Of a DNA stretch of 64,000 bases, positions 52,167 through 63,727 are shown in pieces (position 1 is the first letter of the stretch; each line of letters begins with the position of its first letter). Made by a program: the position numbers and the translations under genes. Origin of the DNA: Paraburkholderia phenoliruptrix (GTDB lineage: Bacteria > Pseudomonadota > Gammaproteobacteria > Burkholderiales > Burkholderiaceae). Below the pieces are notes generated by a model. It saw only the letters and a list, made by a program, of their open reading frames with translations. It was not told where the DNA came from and did no database searches. The stretch lies in contig NZ_CADIKB010000019.1 of NCBI RefSeq assembly GCF_902859825.1, positions 1 to 64,000 of the forward strand, given 5' to 3'.

Positions 52167-52772
52167 TTCCTCGTCTCCTTGGCTATGGGTCGTCCAGCGA
52201 CGACTCAGCAAAATAACCGGCAATGCTGTTTCATTAGTTATACGAATTTATAAGAGCGAAGTTCGAGGACGATGTGTCAATTGACCGCCTGGTCCCAGTC
52301 GATACAAGCGGCGCAACAAGATCACGGATGCTTGCCGCGAGCACGGATACAGCCGAACTCGATAGAGATTGCATGATAGTGCAACAGTCGACGCCAACAC
52401 AAGCAATGAAGTACATGCAGACGTCGGCGGTTTACCCTATGTTTCGCAATGTGCCCCTCAACTCAAACGTGGGTGAGCGTGCATGAAAACCTCATGCAAC
52501 GGTTCACGCTGCCGTGAGACGTCCGACGCGCTCGTGCAGGAACTCATGGAATGTGCGCGTGAATAACAATGGCGTAATGGCGGCACGCGTGTCGGCCCGC
52601 TTTGCCCTCGGTCAGAACGCCGGCAGCTGTCGCTTCAAACATAGGGGAAAACCCCCGCTGCCCGCCCTAACGCCGTTTCCACAGCACATGCATTGCAACG
52701 CGTGGCCGATTTCGTTGATGCCTTTGCCGAAAGCGCGGAGACGTGATGCTCGCTGTGAAATAGTGCTGCGGT
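52167..52772. other. Intergenic gap between divergent genes
   Basis: About 600 bases between the tannase-family gene and the FkbM gene. Only short frames without ribosome sites or family resemblance are present. It should contain both promoters; I see no convincing -35/-10 pair or dyad. Confidence 0.5.
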
Positions 52773-53759
52773 ATGCTGTTTCTCATGAAGAAACTTATAC
52801 TCTCCGCGACCGGCGCTGTGACCTCCATGCTTCCCCTGAGGCTCCGGCATGTTATGGCGAAGTCGCTTCTCGAAGACAGCTCGCTCGCGAGGGAGTACGG
52901 CTATCTTTATCTCTCCAGCCTTTCGCGCAAGCTCAACGTCGTGCGGCTCTCGGCAGCGGGACAGTACGGCACAATGGTGAGCAGCTCGAACGACCTGAGC
53001 ATTCTGCGCAAATATGCCGAAACGGGCCGCTGGGCGCCCGAGCTGGCAGAGAAGCTGAAAAAGTTCTTCGCAGAGTCCGGCGGAACTTATCTGGACATCG
53101 GCGCGAACATCGGCATGACGACCATTCCGATTGCGCAATACAACCAGCGCGTGAAGTGCTATGCGTTCGAGCCCGAGCCGGTGAATTACCGGAATCTGCA
53201 GCGCAACATTGCTGAGAACTGTCCATCGTCCAATATAGAGACCTTCCAGCTTGCGCTCCACGAACGCGAGGATGTACTGCCCTTTGAAATTGCCGACGGC
53301 AATCTCGGCGATCATCGCCTTCACTTCGAAACCAGTCTGCCGGCAAAGCAGAATGAAATGGGCCGCAAGATTATCGAGGTGCGTTGCGTGAGGCTCGACG
53401 ATATCCCCATCGAATTAGCGGGGCCGGTCTTTGCGAAGATCGATACCCAAGGTGCGGAGCCCTATGTCTTCGCCGGCGGCAGCAAAACGCTCGCGAAAAC
53501 CGATGCGATCCTCGTCGAATGGTCGCCCTATCATATGGCGCGCCTCGGCGGTGATCCGAACGTCGTGCTGCAGTTTCTCGAAGCGCACTTCAGTTACGGG
53601 CGCATCGAAGAGACGGACGCGAAGGCGGGCAAGCAAGGCGTAACGGAACCGATGGCAACGATCACCAGCCGCTTGAGGATGACGATTGGCCAGTGGCGCG
53701 ACAATCCGTTGAACTATGTGGACATCTACGCCACCCGAACGCCGCCAGCCGCTGAATAA
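52773..53759 (+). CDS. FkbM family methyltransferase
   Basis: A 328-residue FkbM methyltransferase. The SAM site has GGTYLDIGANIGMTTIPIAQY, the next block CYAFEPEPVNYRNLQRNI, and the FkbM mark LDDIPIELAGPVFAKIDTQGAEPYVFAGG. An N-terminal extension of about 90 residues precedes the core. The start could also be the ATG at 52785. FkbM enzymes in bacterial surface-polysaccharide loci usually O-methylate sugar hydroxyls. It is convergent with the glycosyltransferase gene that follows. Confidence 0.88.
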   Translation: MLFLMKKLILSATGAVTSMLPLRLRHVMAKSLLEDSSLAREYGYLYLSSLSRKLNVVRLSAAGQYGTMVSSSNDLSILRKYAETGRWAPELAEKLKKFFAESGGTYLDIGANIGMTTIPIAQYNQRVKCYAFEPEPVNYRNLQRNIAENCPSSNIETFQLALHEREDVLPFEIADGNLGDHRLHFETSLPAKQNEMGRKIIEVRCVRLDDIPIELAGPVFAKIDTQGAEPYVFAGGSKTLAKTDAILVEWSPYHMARLGGDPNVVLQFLEAHFSYGRIEETDAKAGKQGVTEPMATITSRLRMTIGQWRDNPLNYVDIYATRTPPAAE

Positions 53760-53784
53760 GCCATTGCCCAGCGAGCGCGCGAGT

Positions 53785-54903
53785 TCATTCCGTTACCGGC
53801 TTTTCGACGGCGCCAGCGTGTCCGCTGGCTGTCTCGAGGAACTCACCGTAACTGCGGCGGCAGGCATTCCAGCCGAATTCCTCGAGCGCCTTGCGATGGC
53901 TCGCGTTGCCGCCAAACGTCTGCCATGACTGGTTGACCGAGCGCAATATGGCGGGCAGCTCGCTGACGTCATCGAAAAGAATCACGTTGTTGAACTTCCT
54001 GGCTGCCCACGCCATAAAAGGCGTGGAGCGGGCGATGAGCACCGGTACAAGCCCAATCGCTTCGAAAAATGCGCCGCTGACCAGCATGGAATCGGCAGCA
54101 TGCGGAAGGATCAGCACGTCGCTGTCGGCAATGCTCTGGGCAAACTCAGCGTCCGTGAGAAATCGCGATTCGAGATCCACCGCTTCTCGCAGCGATCTTC
54201 TATCGATGATCTCGTTCAACGTGGCCAGATAAGCGTCGGTGCCGTGTCCGGCGATATGCAACTTGCACTCGGGCGGCCAAAGGTCGAGTACCGCATCGAT
54301 CTGTTTATACGGCCGAATCACGCCCAGCATCGTAAACAGCGGCGCGGACCGCTGCGGTTTTGCGTTGTATGGCGGGTGCCCTGGCGCGTCCCAATACAAC
54401 GGATGCGGTAAATACTGCGCGCGGTAGGGCGCCTGGAAATCGGGCGCGTGCACGACGCGAAAGTCTGCAAGACGGCGCACGAACGCAATGATCCGCATAG
54501 ACAGGCGTCTGTTGAATCCCACCGTATCGTGCACAGCCTGGTCATGTACGAAGTACACCACCTTCGCGCGCCCGAGCAGAATCACCGCACAATAGAAGGC
54601 AAAGATCAGCGAGCCAATCAGGCTCAGCTGCGCGGTGCCTTTCTGTCGCCTGAACGGGCGGTACTCGAGCCAATGGAACACCAGCAGGTTCTCCGGCTTG
54701 AACAGGTCGACGATGCCGCCCTTTAACAAGCCCTTGATCGACAACGGCATCACATCGTAGCCAACGGACCTGTACAGATCTTTCTGGATCTCTATATAGC
54801 GGTTCGTGGGATTGGTAAATGGGCACATCAGCACACGCGGTCGTACGCGGTTCAATTCATCTTTTCCATGCGCGCGACGCGCTTCCTGAATAATCTGCGA
54901 CAT
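53785..54903 (-). CDS. GT-B glycosyltransferase (GT4-like or mannosyl-type)
   Basis: A 372-residue protein with the GT-B pattern: PFTNPTNRYIEIQKDLYRSVGYDV at the start, a hydrophobic stretch LIGSLIFAFYCAVILLGRAKVVYFVHDQ, then LFTMLGVIRPYKQIDAVLDLWP and ADSDVLILPHAADSMLVSGAFFEAIGLVPVLI, the nucleotide-sugar region. It resembles beta-mannosyl or rhamnosyl transferases of exopolysaccharide clusters, but the sugar cannot be told. GGAG precedes the ATG at 54903. It is convergent with the FkbM methyltransferase, so the pair may act on the same glycan. Confidence 0.82.
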   Translation of the reverse strand: MSQIIQEARRAHGKDELNRVRPRVLMCPFTNPTNRYIEIQKDLYRSVGYDVMPLSIKGLLKGGIVDLFKPENLLVFHWLEYRPFRRQKGTAQLSLIGSLIFAFYCAVILLGRAKVVYFVHDQAVHDTVGFNRRLSMRIIAFVRRLADFRVVHAPDFQAPYRAQYLPHPLYWDAPGHPPYNAKPQRSAPLFTMLGVIRPYKQIDAVLDLWPPECKLHIAGHGTDAYLATLNEIIDRRSLREAVDLESRFLTDAEFAQSIADSDVLILPHAADSMLVSGAFFEAIGLVPVLIARSTPFMAWAARKFNNVILFDDVSELPAILRSVNQSWQTFGGNASHRKALEEFGWNACRRSYGEFLETASGHAGAVEKPVTE

Positions 54904-55762
54904 TAGACAATCTCCGGCCGGACCGCCCCCGAGGAACATCAAGCAAAAGCGTTATCCCGACGTCTCAGGGTTCCCGTCGTTATGAACGCTTTTAGCAAAA
55001 TGGAAAATGGTCTGAATCTGTATTCTTCAGTCCAGCTTAGCATGCAAAAAACGGCCACGTGTGGCTGCAATCACCTGAAAACGCGCCAATCGGGACAGGC
55101 GCTCACACGCCCATGTCCGAAAGTGCTGAACGCCTCGCACGCACCCGCCCAGCAATGCAGACGAACTGCCGCACGGCAAGAAATACCTAACGCACAAAAG
55201 CGGAAATATTGACGCGCATTTCATGGGGTCAAAGTGAAAAAAATGCAGGGCGTCCAGTCCCCATACCATAAGGAGAAAGTAGATTTTCTTTGTCATACGG
55301 GAGCCGATCGGAAAGGATCTTGCTTTCTGGCGGAAAAGGGCTAATTTTCGTTTTGACCGTCACGGGTTCCGGGTAAGATCTACCCCGTTCGCAGTAACAG
55401 TCCGCAATATTTACGTAGTGCAGGCTGTCTTTCTCGGACAAACGTTTGCGAAGGCGTCTCTCGTCTCACCGACGCCCGAAAACGAACCCGGTTATTCCAC
55501 TGCTGATTGAACTCCATGCGCGAGGCGCCGCCCGTGGCGTGGGCGGCTTGCGCGCGTCAGCCCCGTCGACGCGGGTAGTTCAGCGGTATTAATCGTTTCG
55601 GCAAATACCTCTGCCTGACGCATCAACAGCACTCGGATTTCCTGGACGATCAGTAGTGCCAATAAAAATAACGTTATCTGATTTTCAATAGCAATTAACC
55701 CACATAAGAACCACATTTTTTGACTTTATTCGGGGACCTTCTCGATAGTGGAATAAATCACA
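54904..55762. other. Long AT-richer intergenic gap
   Basis: About 860 bases upstream of both the glycosyltransferase and the glycoside hydrolase. Short frames exist on both strands; one at 55492-55716 (reverse) starts with a hydrophobic run but ends in chance-looking arginine-rich sequence. I cannot name a gene, RNA or terminator. The lower GC and length suggest promoters with upstream binding sites. Confidence 0.5.
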
Positions 55763-57325
55763 ATGTTGAAACGACGACAATTTATTGGTGCGCTGACGGC
55801 GCTTGGCGGCAGTGTGGTGCTGAGCGCCTGTGGTGGAGGCGGCACGGAAGAGGCAGGCGCAACGGCTTCGAGCTCAGGGGCTCAAAAGACCAGCGCCACG
55901 GCAAAAGCGACTTCGCCAAACGGCGCGGCCATGCCGCCCGCAACGTCGCTGATCGACGGTACGGGCGCGACCTGGACGCTGTCCGGCGGCGTCGCCTATC
56001 GCAACGGTGCGAAGGCGGGCAACAACTACAACGTGGTGCTCGCGCTGTGCTTTAACGGCAACATCTACGTTGAAAACACGAGCTCGCAGTTTTACCAGTG
56101 GACGGGCTCGACGTGGCAAGCCACGAGCGATCCTCGCCAGGGCACGACTTCGCCGGACGGCACCACGATGCCGTCGGCGTCCAGCATTATCGACAAGACG
56201 GGTGCCGTCTGGACGCTGACCAACGGCGTGATCTCGTGCAACGGCGCTGTGGTCGGCAACAACTACAACGTGAACCTGGTGCTCTGGTACGGCGGCAAGA
56301 TCTACTGCCGCAACACGAGCGGCCAGTTCTATGCGAATGCGGAAGTCGCCGCTCAATGGTTGCCGTGCAGCGATCCGCGCACGGCCGTCGCGGCGACCGC
56401 GGGCAGCTTCTTCGGCATAAACGGTCACTTCGACTACACGTACACGCCCGCGCAGATCGTCTCGATTCTGAAAGGCCTCGGCTGTACCAGCTATCGTGTC
56501 GGCTGCACTGCGGACGCGAATGAACTGAACGCCGTCGTCAAACTCGCACAGGCGTTCCAGTCCGCTGGCATGACGCTGCTCGTGCTGGTGAACCTCGGCT
56601 TCCGGGACAGCAACGGCAACCTGCTGGCCGGCGAATCCGCGGCTTACAACGCCTGCTATGGATCGGCCTTCACGATCGCCAATACGCTCAAACCGTACGG
56701 CGTGACGTTCTATGAGTGCGGCAACGAGTTGACCCGCGACAATGCCATCATCATCGATTCGACTAACGCAGGCACGAAGGCGCTCGACTTCAACAATGCC
56801 AACTGGCCGACCATGCGCGGCGCAATGCGCGGCATGATCGACGGCGTGAAGGCGGCGCAGCCCAGCGCCAAATGCGGGATCAACTTCTGTGTCGCGGATG
56901 TCGGCGCGTCGGACGCTCTCTGGGACGGCATGCAACCCGACGGCAGCGGCGGCCATCCGAAGGTGCGTTGGGACATCACCACATGGCACAACTACGAAGT
57001 GTATGGCGACATCTTCAACATCGGCACGGACGGCGCGGGTCCCGGCATCGACCTGCCTACGTACTGCAAGGCCCGATACGGTGTGCCGTTCTTCATCACG
57101 GAGTGGAATACGGGCCCGGAACAAACGCAGTCGTATCGTGCGACGTACATTACGTCGCAACTGAATTCGTTCTATGCGGCGCGCAAGACGCACAACATTC
57201 AGTCCGTGATGTACTACGTGCTCGATAGCGGCAACAACACGTTCGGCATTATGACGAACGGCACGGCGCTGAACCCGCCGTACGGCGCATTCACCACGTT
57301 CACCTCGAGCCACGCCGACACCTGA
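55763..57325 (+). CDS. Tat/lipoprotein-exported glycoside hydrolase-like protein with two tandem modules
   Basis: A 520-residue protein. It starts KRRQFIGALTALGGSVVLSAC, with twin arginines and a lipobox (Cys23). Residues 51-206 are two copies of a module with a 79-residue period, sharing SPxGxxMPxxxxIxDxxGAxWTLxxGVxxxNG and GNNYNV. Residues about 214-515 are a TIM-barrel catalytic part of clan GH-A kind: ECGNEL (Glu322, acid/base) and FITEWNTG (Glu447, nucleophile). The polymer it cuts is unknown. A strong terminator follows, so it is a single-gene unit. Confidence 0.82.
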   Translation: MLKRRQFIGALTALGGSVVLSACGGGGTEEAGATASSSGAQKTSATAKATSPNGAAMPPATSLIDGTGATWTLSGGVAYRNGAKAGNNYNVVLALCFNGNIYVENTSSQFYQWTGSTWQATSDPRQGTTSPDGTTMPSASSIIDKTGAVWTLTNGVISCNGAVVGNNYNVNLVLWYGGKIYCRNTSGQFYANAEVAAQWLPCSDPRTAVAATAGSFFGINGHFDYTYTPAQIVSILKGLGCTSYRVGCTADANELNAVVKLAQAFQSAGMTLLVLVNLGFRDSNGNLLAGESAAYNACYGSAFTIANTLKPYGVTFYECGNELTRDNAIIIDSTNAGTKALDFNNANWPTMRGAMRGMIDGVKAAQPSAKCGINFCVADVGASDALWDGMQPDGSGGHPKVRWDITTWHNYEVYGDIFNIGTDGAGPGIDLPTYCKARYGVPFFITEWNTGPEQTQSYRATYITSQLNSFYAARKTHNIQSVMYYVLDSGNNTFGIMTNGTALNPPYGAFTTFTSSHADT

Positions 57326-57357
57326 TCCGGCGCGTGCCCGGATGTGACTTGAGAACC

Positions 57358-57394
57358 GGCCTCCCGCTGCGTGCAAGCGGGAGGCCATTTTTTT
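57358..57394 (+). terminator. Rho-independent terminator of the glycoside hydrolase gene
   Basis: GGCCTCCCGCT-N7-AGCGGGAGGCC is an 11-pair perfect stem followed by A and seven T's (57388-57394). It lies 33 bases after the stop. Confidence 0.93.
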
Positions 57395-57416
57395 CGCCGG
57401 CAATACCGAAAGCGCG

Positions 57417-58943
57417 CTATTTCCGCCGCGGCTTCGCGCCCCGATGTATAGCATTCCTGATCACCTCTGTGAGACGCCGCGCCGCCCCTTCCATCTGCGC
57501 ACGACTGAACCCGCCGAATCCCAGCACGAGGCCGGGCCGGCCGTTGCCTTGCGAGAACATCGGCGACACGGCACGCACCGCGACCCCCGCTCGCGCTGCC
57601 AGCGTGGCCACCTCTCTATCGTCGAGCGCGCGAGCAAGCCAAAGCACGAGGTGCATGCCCTGGTCGCCGGGCTGGACCCATGCGATTTCCGAAGGCAGCA
57701 GTTCGCCGAGCGTCTCGATCAGATGCGCGCGATGCTCCGCATACACGTTGCGAACCCGCCTGATGTGCCGCTCCAGATGTCCCTGCGCCATGAATGCGGC
57801 GAGCACGTGCTGATCCGCGTTCGGCGGATGCCGGTCCATCAAGACCCGCGCGCCGCAAAACGCGTCGGCGAGATCGCCGGGCGCGATCACGTACCCGAGG
57901 CGCAGCGAAGGAAACAGAATCTTGCTGAACGTACCGAGGTAAATCACGCGCTCGGGGTCCGAACTCTGCAGCGCCGGAAACGGATAACCTTCGTAGCGGA
58001 ATTCGCTGTCGTAGTCGTCTTCGACAACCCATGCATTGTTGGTCCGCGCCCAACCCAGCAACGCGCTGCGTCTCGCCATGCTGAGCGGCATGCCGAGCGG
58101 ATACTGATGCGACGGCGTGACAAACACGGCCTTTGCATGCGGCGCGAGGCGCACGCCTGCGGCGACGTCGAGGCCCTCCTCGTCCACCGGTACACGGATC
58201 ATGGCGCTGCCCCGCCCGTTGTTTTCGAGGATAGCCGTCAGGCCGCGATAGGCGGGGTCTTCGACCCACGCCTCATCGTTCGCGCCGAGCAGCACCTGGC
58301 TCGCGAGATATAAGCCCTGCTGCGTGCCGCTCGTAATGGTCACCTGCCCCGCGTCGCACTGCACCGAGCGCGACTTGCGCACGTACGCCGCAATCGCCTC
58401 GCGCAACGGCAACGCGCCCTTTGGGTCTTCGTAACCAGCGGGCGCTGCAGCGCCTCGTGCCCGTATGCGGTTGCCTAGCCGGCGCCAGATGTCGGCGGGC
58501 GCCGTCAGGCCGACCGGCACCGAAATAGCGAACGGTACCGGCGGCAACGGACTGAATTCGCGCGCGATCCGCGCAAAGCGCGCGGCTGGTTCAGGCAGAC
58601 TGCTTTGCGGGAGCCGGCGGCGACCGCCCGCGCCGGTCGGCTTGCGAACGCGCCTCGTTGGCGCGGCAACAGATAAAGTCGAGGCAACCCGTGTCGCGGC
58701 ACCGCGCTGCGATTCCAGAAAGCCCTCGGCGATCAGTTGCTCATAAGCCTCCACCACGGTGCCGCGCGCAAGCTTGAGGGACGCGGCAAGAAGTCGCGTC
58801 GACGGTAAGGGCTCAGCTGGCGCGAGCGCGCCGCCACGCACCGCCTCTCTAAGTAATGCCGCCAACTGGGCCGACAGGTTTCCAGCTCCACGGTCGAGCG
58901 CACCCAACGCCGGAATGTCTACTACACGCGCGGTTCGCGGCAT
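57417..58943 (-). CDS. MocR/PdxR-type regulator (GntR HTH fused to aminotransferase fold)
   Basis: A 508-residue MocR protein. The GntR winged HTH is at about 22-88 (LPSTRLLAASLKLARGTVVEAYEQLIAEGFLESQRG). The fold-type I aminotransferase domain follows, with SGTQQGLYLASQVLLG, DDYDSEFRYEG and the PLP lysine in LGTFSKILFPSLRLGYV. These proteins use PLP as ligand or cofactor and usually regulate a neighbouring gene. The divergent gene is a PaiB-like FMN-binding protein, a common partner. Dyads in the 90-base gap suit binding. Confidence 0.92.
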   Translation of the reverse strand: MPRTARVVDIPALGALDRGAGNLSAQLAALLREAVRGGALAPAEPLPSTRLLAASLKLARGTVVEAYEQLIAEGFLESQRGAATRVASTLSVAAPTRRVRKPTGAGGRRRLPQSSLPEPAARFARIAREFSPLPPVPFAISVPVGLTAPADIWRRLGNRIRARGAAAPAGYEDPKGALPLREAIAAYVRKSRSVQCDAGQVTITSGTQQGLYLASQVLLGANDEAWVEDPAYRGLTAILENNGRGSAMIRVPVDEEGLDVAAGVRLAPHAKAVFVTPSHQYPLGMPLSMARRSALLGWARTNNAWVVEDDYDSEFRYEGYPFPALQSSDPERVIYLGTFSKILFPSLRLGYVIAPGDLADAFCGARVLMDRHPPNADQHVLAAFMAQGHLERHIRRVRNVYAEHRAHLIETLGELLPSEIAWVQPGDQGMHLVLWLARALDDREVATLAARAGVAVRAVSPMFSQGNGRPGLVLGFGGFSRAQMEGAARRLTEVIRNAIHRGAKPRRK

Positions 58944-58947
58944 GATT

Positions 58948-58996
58948 CTGGTTTAGTAAAATTGATCCAAACTGGCTCTGTAGAATAAACCAGTTT
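58948..58996. promoter_or_regulatory. Nested inverted repeats between the MocR and PaiB-like genes
   Basis: CTGGTTTA (58948-58955) pairs with TAAACCAG (58986-58993), and AAACTGG (58969-58975) pairs with CCAGTTT (58990-58996). The right half-site is shared by both left arms, so a factor could bridge alternative pairs, as MocR proteins with flexible linkers are known to do. Confidence 0.55.
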
Positions 58997-59033
58997 CGGC
59001 GCACACTGCATGCAGGAACTCAACGGAGCACCC

Positions 59034-59666
59034 ATGTACGTACCGCCCGATTTCAACGAAGCGCGCAAAGACGTCCTGCACACGCTTATCAGGCAGAATC
59101 CGTTCGGCACGCTGATTACCCATGGCGCGAACGGCCTGGACGCGAATCACATTCCGTTTGACCTCGCGCCGAACGAAGGCACGTTCGGCGTTCTACACGC
59201 ACATGTGGCGAGGAATAATGCTGTTTGGCAGGCAGTAGCCCATGGCGATGATGTGCTCGTCGTCTTCCATGCGGGCGATGCGTATATTTCGCCGACGTGG
59301 TATCCGAGCAAGCACGAAACGCATAGGCAGGTACCCACATGGAACTACGTCGTGGTGCACGCGCATGGGCGCATCACGATTCGCGACGACGAGAAGTATG
59401 TACGCGGCGTGGTCGCGCGCCTCACGCGCACCCATGAAGCGGATCAGCCGCAGCCGTGGAAAATGGGAGATGCGCCGGCCGACTACATCGACACCATGCT
59501 CAAAGCGATTGTCGGTGTGGAGATCGAAATTACCCGGCTCGTCGGCAAGAGCAAGCTCGGCCAGAACAAGGACGCGCGCGACATTGAGGGCGCAGGGCAA
59601 GCGCTGAAAGCACGCGAGAACCCGATCGGCGATCGGATGCTCGCGTGCGCGGCACAGAAGCGGTAA
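59034..59666 (+). CDS. FMN-binding protein of the PaiB family
   Basis: A 210-residue PaiB-like (FMN_bind_2) protein with MYVPPDFNEARKDVLHTLIRQNPFGTLIT, GVLHAHVARNN, VVFHAGDAYISPTWYPSK and VPTWNYVVVHAHG, the split-barrel flavin fold. The ATG at 59034 has GGAG upstream. PaiB was named as a negative regulator in Bacillus; most members are uncharacterised flavoproteins. The divergent MocR gene likely controls it. Confidence 0.9.
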   Translation: MYVPPDFNEARKDVLHTLIRQNPFGTLITHGANGLDANHIPFDLAPNEGTFGVLHAHVARNNAVWQAVAHGDDVLVVFHAGDAYISPTWYPSKHETHRQVPTWNYVVVHAHGRITIRDDEKYVRGVVARLTRTHEADQPQPWKMGDAPADYIDTMLKAIVGVEIEITRLVGKSKLGQNKDARDIEGAGQALKARENPIGDRMLACAAQKR

Positions 59667-59677
59667 AACAGCCTGAA

Positions 59678-59715
59678 CGGTACCCTGCGGCGCCGGGTCG
59701 CGCAGCAGGGTACCG
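59678..59715. terminator. Hairpin between convergent genes
   Basis: CGGTACCCTGC and GCAGGGTACCG form an 11-pair perfect stem with a 16-base GC-rich loop that can pair further. It sits between the stops of the PaiB-like gene and the convergent hydrolase gene and could end transcription both ways, although it has no T-run. Confidence 0.55.
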
Positions 59716-59732
59716 AAGGCTTGGCCGAAGCG

Positions 59733-62009
<2,277 letters not shown>

Positions 62010-63000
62010 TGTCCCTGTCTTTGCGAAGAAAAGTTATCCCCGAGAATGAAGCGGCATCGGCTAGGCCCTGCCGCCTTTGTGTTGTCGGATTAAAAAAAAG
62101 AAAAAGTGCGCCCCCGGACGCAGCGAGGTCCGTCTTGAGATGTCAAACGCAGGGCGAGCGAAGACCAGCGCGACTATGTCGAGGCGCTCGTTTCCAGGCA
62201 GAACTGCGAGAACCGTCTGTCTTTCGTTATGCTTCCACCAATTAGGACGACTAACTGCATAGGAAAGCCCGTCGTCTTTCCGTCATCGTTCAATGGTCTT
62301 GGCTGGACATGCTTCTGTCACGCGCGATGCAGACCGGCGACAGATATCAAGCGAGGGGCAAAAAAGAGCACCGACCTGCCGGCTGGCGTCGTTCTTACCC
62401 GAACCGCGCGGCGCCGCGAAGGCGCCCATATGGAAATCTTGCTGAAGCTCACTGCAACCGCCACGCCATAGGTATTACTTACTCGGCGTGCTGGCGGGAG
62501 AATTATAAACGTTTCATAAGTGCAACGAAGCAGTGGTCTGGGGCGATAAGTAGCGATCGCGACCGTACTCTCGTTGATGAGGCTGCACTTTCCCAAATGC
62601 GCGGCTGCCGGAAACACCTGCCTCGCGATCGCGGCGAAAACGTAAGGCCTGTATTCGTCGGCGGATAAGCCAATTAGGGCCGCCCATAGCGTCTCACGCA
62701 CGCAAGATTCCGCCATGCTGCGCGCACGATTGCAGTGCGCGACGCTTCGTTCGCCCGGAGAATGCCAGTCGCGCCACGTCCAGAAACGTGCCGACTTACA
62801 ATGACGTGGCCTGATTGGCCTGCATGATGGCGTTTTCCCGCGTTATAGAACGCACTGACCTTGTGCGCGGCAGTGGTAGTCTGACGAGAGCAGCCTTTGC
62901 GGCAGCGAGCCGCCGTTTTCGGCGAGATCGAAGCAACCGGAATGCGCCGCAAAGCATAATTGCCGTCGAACGGCTCAACATCGCTGCGGGAGCGACTGCG
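62010..63000. other. Long intergenic gap without a supported gene
   Basis: About 990 bases upstream of two divergent exported-protein genes. An A-rich run (62090-62105) lies about 80 bases before the hydrolase start. Frames at 62318-62716 and elsewhere use rare starts, lack ribosome sites and resemble nothing. No RNA gene or dyad of note was seen. Confidence 0.45.
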
Positions 63001-63639
63001 ATGGGATACAAAACCTATACCCTGATGACCTTGCTGGCGGTAAGCAACGCGGCCCTCGCGTGGCAACCGCTGATCTATCCAATCCGAAGTCAAAGCGCGT
63101 ATCAACGCAGCGTCGACAGTGCGATGTGTTACGCGACCGCGAACAAACAAACCAAAGTCAACATCGCACACGAGCGGCAAACGCCGCCGCCCACACCCGC
63201 TGGGACGAAAACGTCGTCGACCGGCGCGCCGTCCCGCCCTCCGTTGCCGCCGAGCAGTTTCTCCGCGACGCCGCCAGGCCCCGCCCTTCCGGACGGCATG
63301 GCGCCCAACGCGCCCGGCTCCGCGTCTGCCCCGAGAGCCGGCAACGCCGCCGCGAGCCACGCAGCCTCGGCAACACCTGCAACACCGGCGAGCGAAACGC
63401 CGACCGCCACCGCAAATGCGGGACATGCAGCGTCGGCGAGTGCCCCCGCCTCCGCAGCAATCGCGGAGAAAGGCGCCTCGGAGCCCGTTACGGCAGCCAA
63501 TGCAGCCAGCGCGGCAGGCGCGTCGCAACCCGGCACCGCCGCATTGCCGCCGCTGCCTGCGCCTGAACCACCCATGACACGCTACTGGGCCGCGTACGGC
63601 GCCTGTATGCAGGCGCGCGGCTACGTCGTCGCACAGTAA
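63001..63639 (+). CDS. Exported Ala/Pro-rich protein of unknown function
   Basis: A 212-residue protein. The signal peptide MGYKTYTLMTLLAVSNAALA is followed by a short domain with WQPLIYPIRSQSAYQRSVDSAMCYATANKQTK, a 120-residue Ala/Pro/Ser/Thr-rich unstructured part, and a C-terminal YWAAYGACMQARGYVVAQ. The single cysteines at each end (in AMCYA and GACMQARGY) could pair. ACMxARGY tails are frequent in small envelope proteins that also have glycine-zipper parts, absent here. GGGAG precedes the start. I do not recognise the family. Confidence 0.7.
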   Translation: MGYKTYTLMTLLAVSNAALAWQPLIYPIRSQSAYQRSVDSAMCYATANKQTKVNIAHERQTPPPTPAGTKTSSTGAPSRPPLPPSSFSATPPGPALPDGMAPNAPGSASAPRAGNAAASHAASATPATPASETPTATANAGHAASASAPASAAIAEKGASEPVTAANAASAAGASQPGTAALPPLPAPEPPMTRYWAAYGACMQARGYVVAQ

Positions 63640-63654
63640 GCGGCCGCGGTAAAC

Positions 63655-63704
63655 GCGGCTTGCGGCAAGCCGCGCGCCGTCTGCCGCGAGGGAGACGGCG
63701 CGCG
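63655..63704 (+). promoter_or_regulatory. Two overlapping, mutually exclusive hairpins
   Basis: GCGGCTTG-CGG-CAAGCCGC (63655-63673) and CGCGCGCCGTCT-N10-AGACGGCGCGCG (63671-63704) are both perfect stems and share bases 63671-63673. They lie between the exported-protein stop and the next start at 63728, with no T-run. They may end or attenuate transcription. Confidence 0.5.
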
Positions 63705-63727
63705 GTACCCAATGGGGAAATAGCGAC

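Noticed and set aside
55492..55716. A 74-residue reverse frame starting with a hydrophobic run
   Set aside because: The second half is arginine-rich chance sequence and no ribosome site is present.
62318..62716. A 132-residue reverse frame in the long gap
   Set aside because: Rare start, no ribosome site, composition like other shadow frames of GC-rich DNA.
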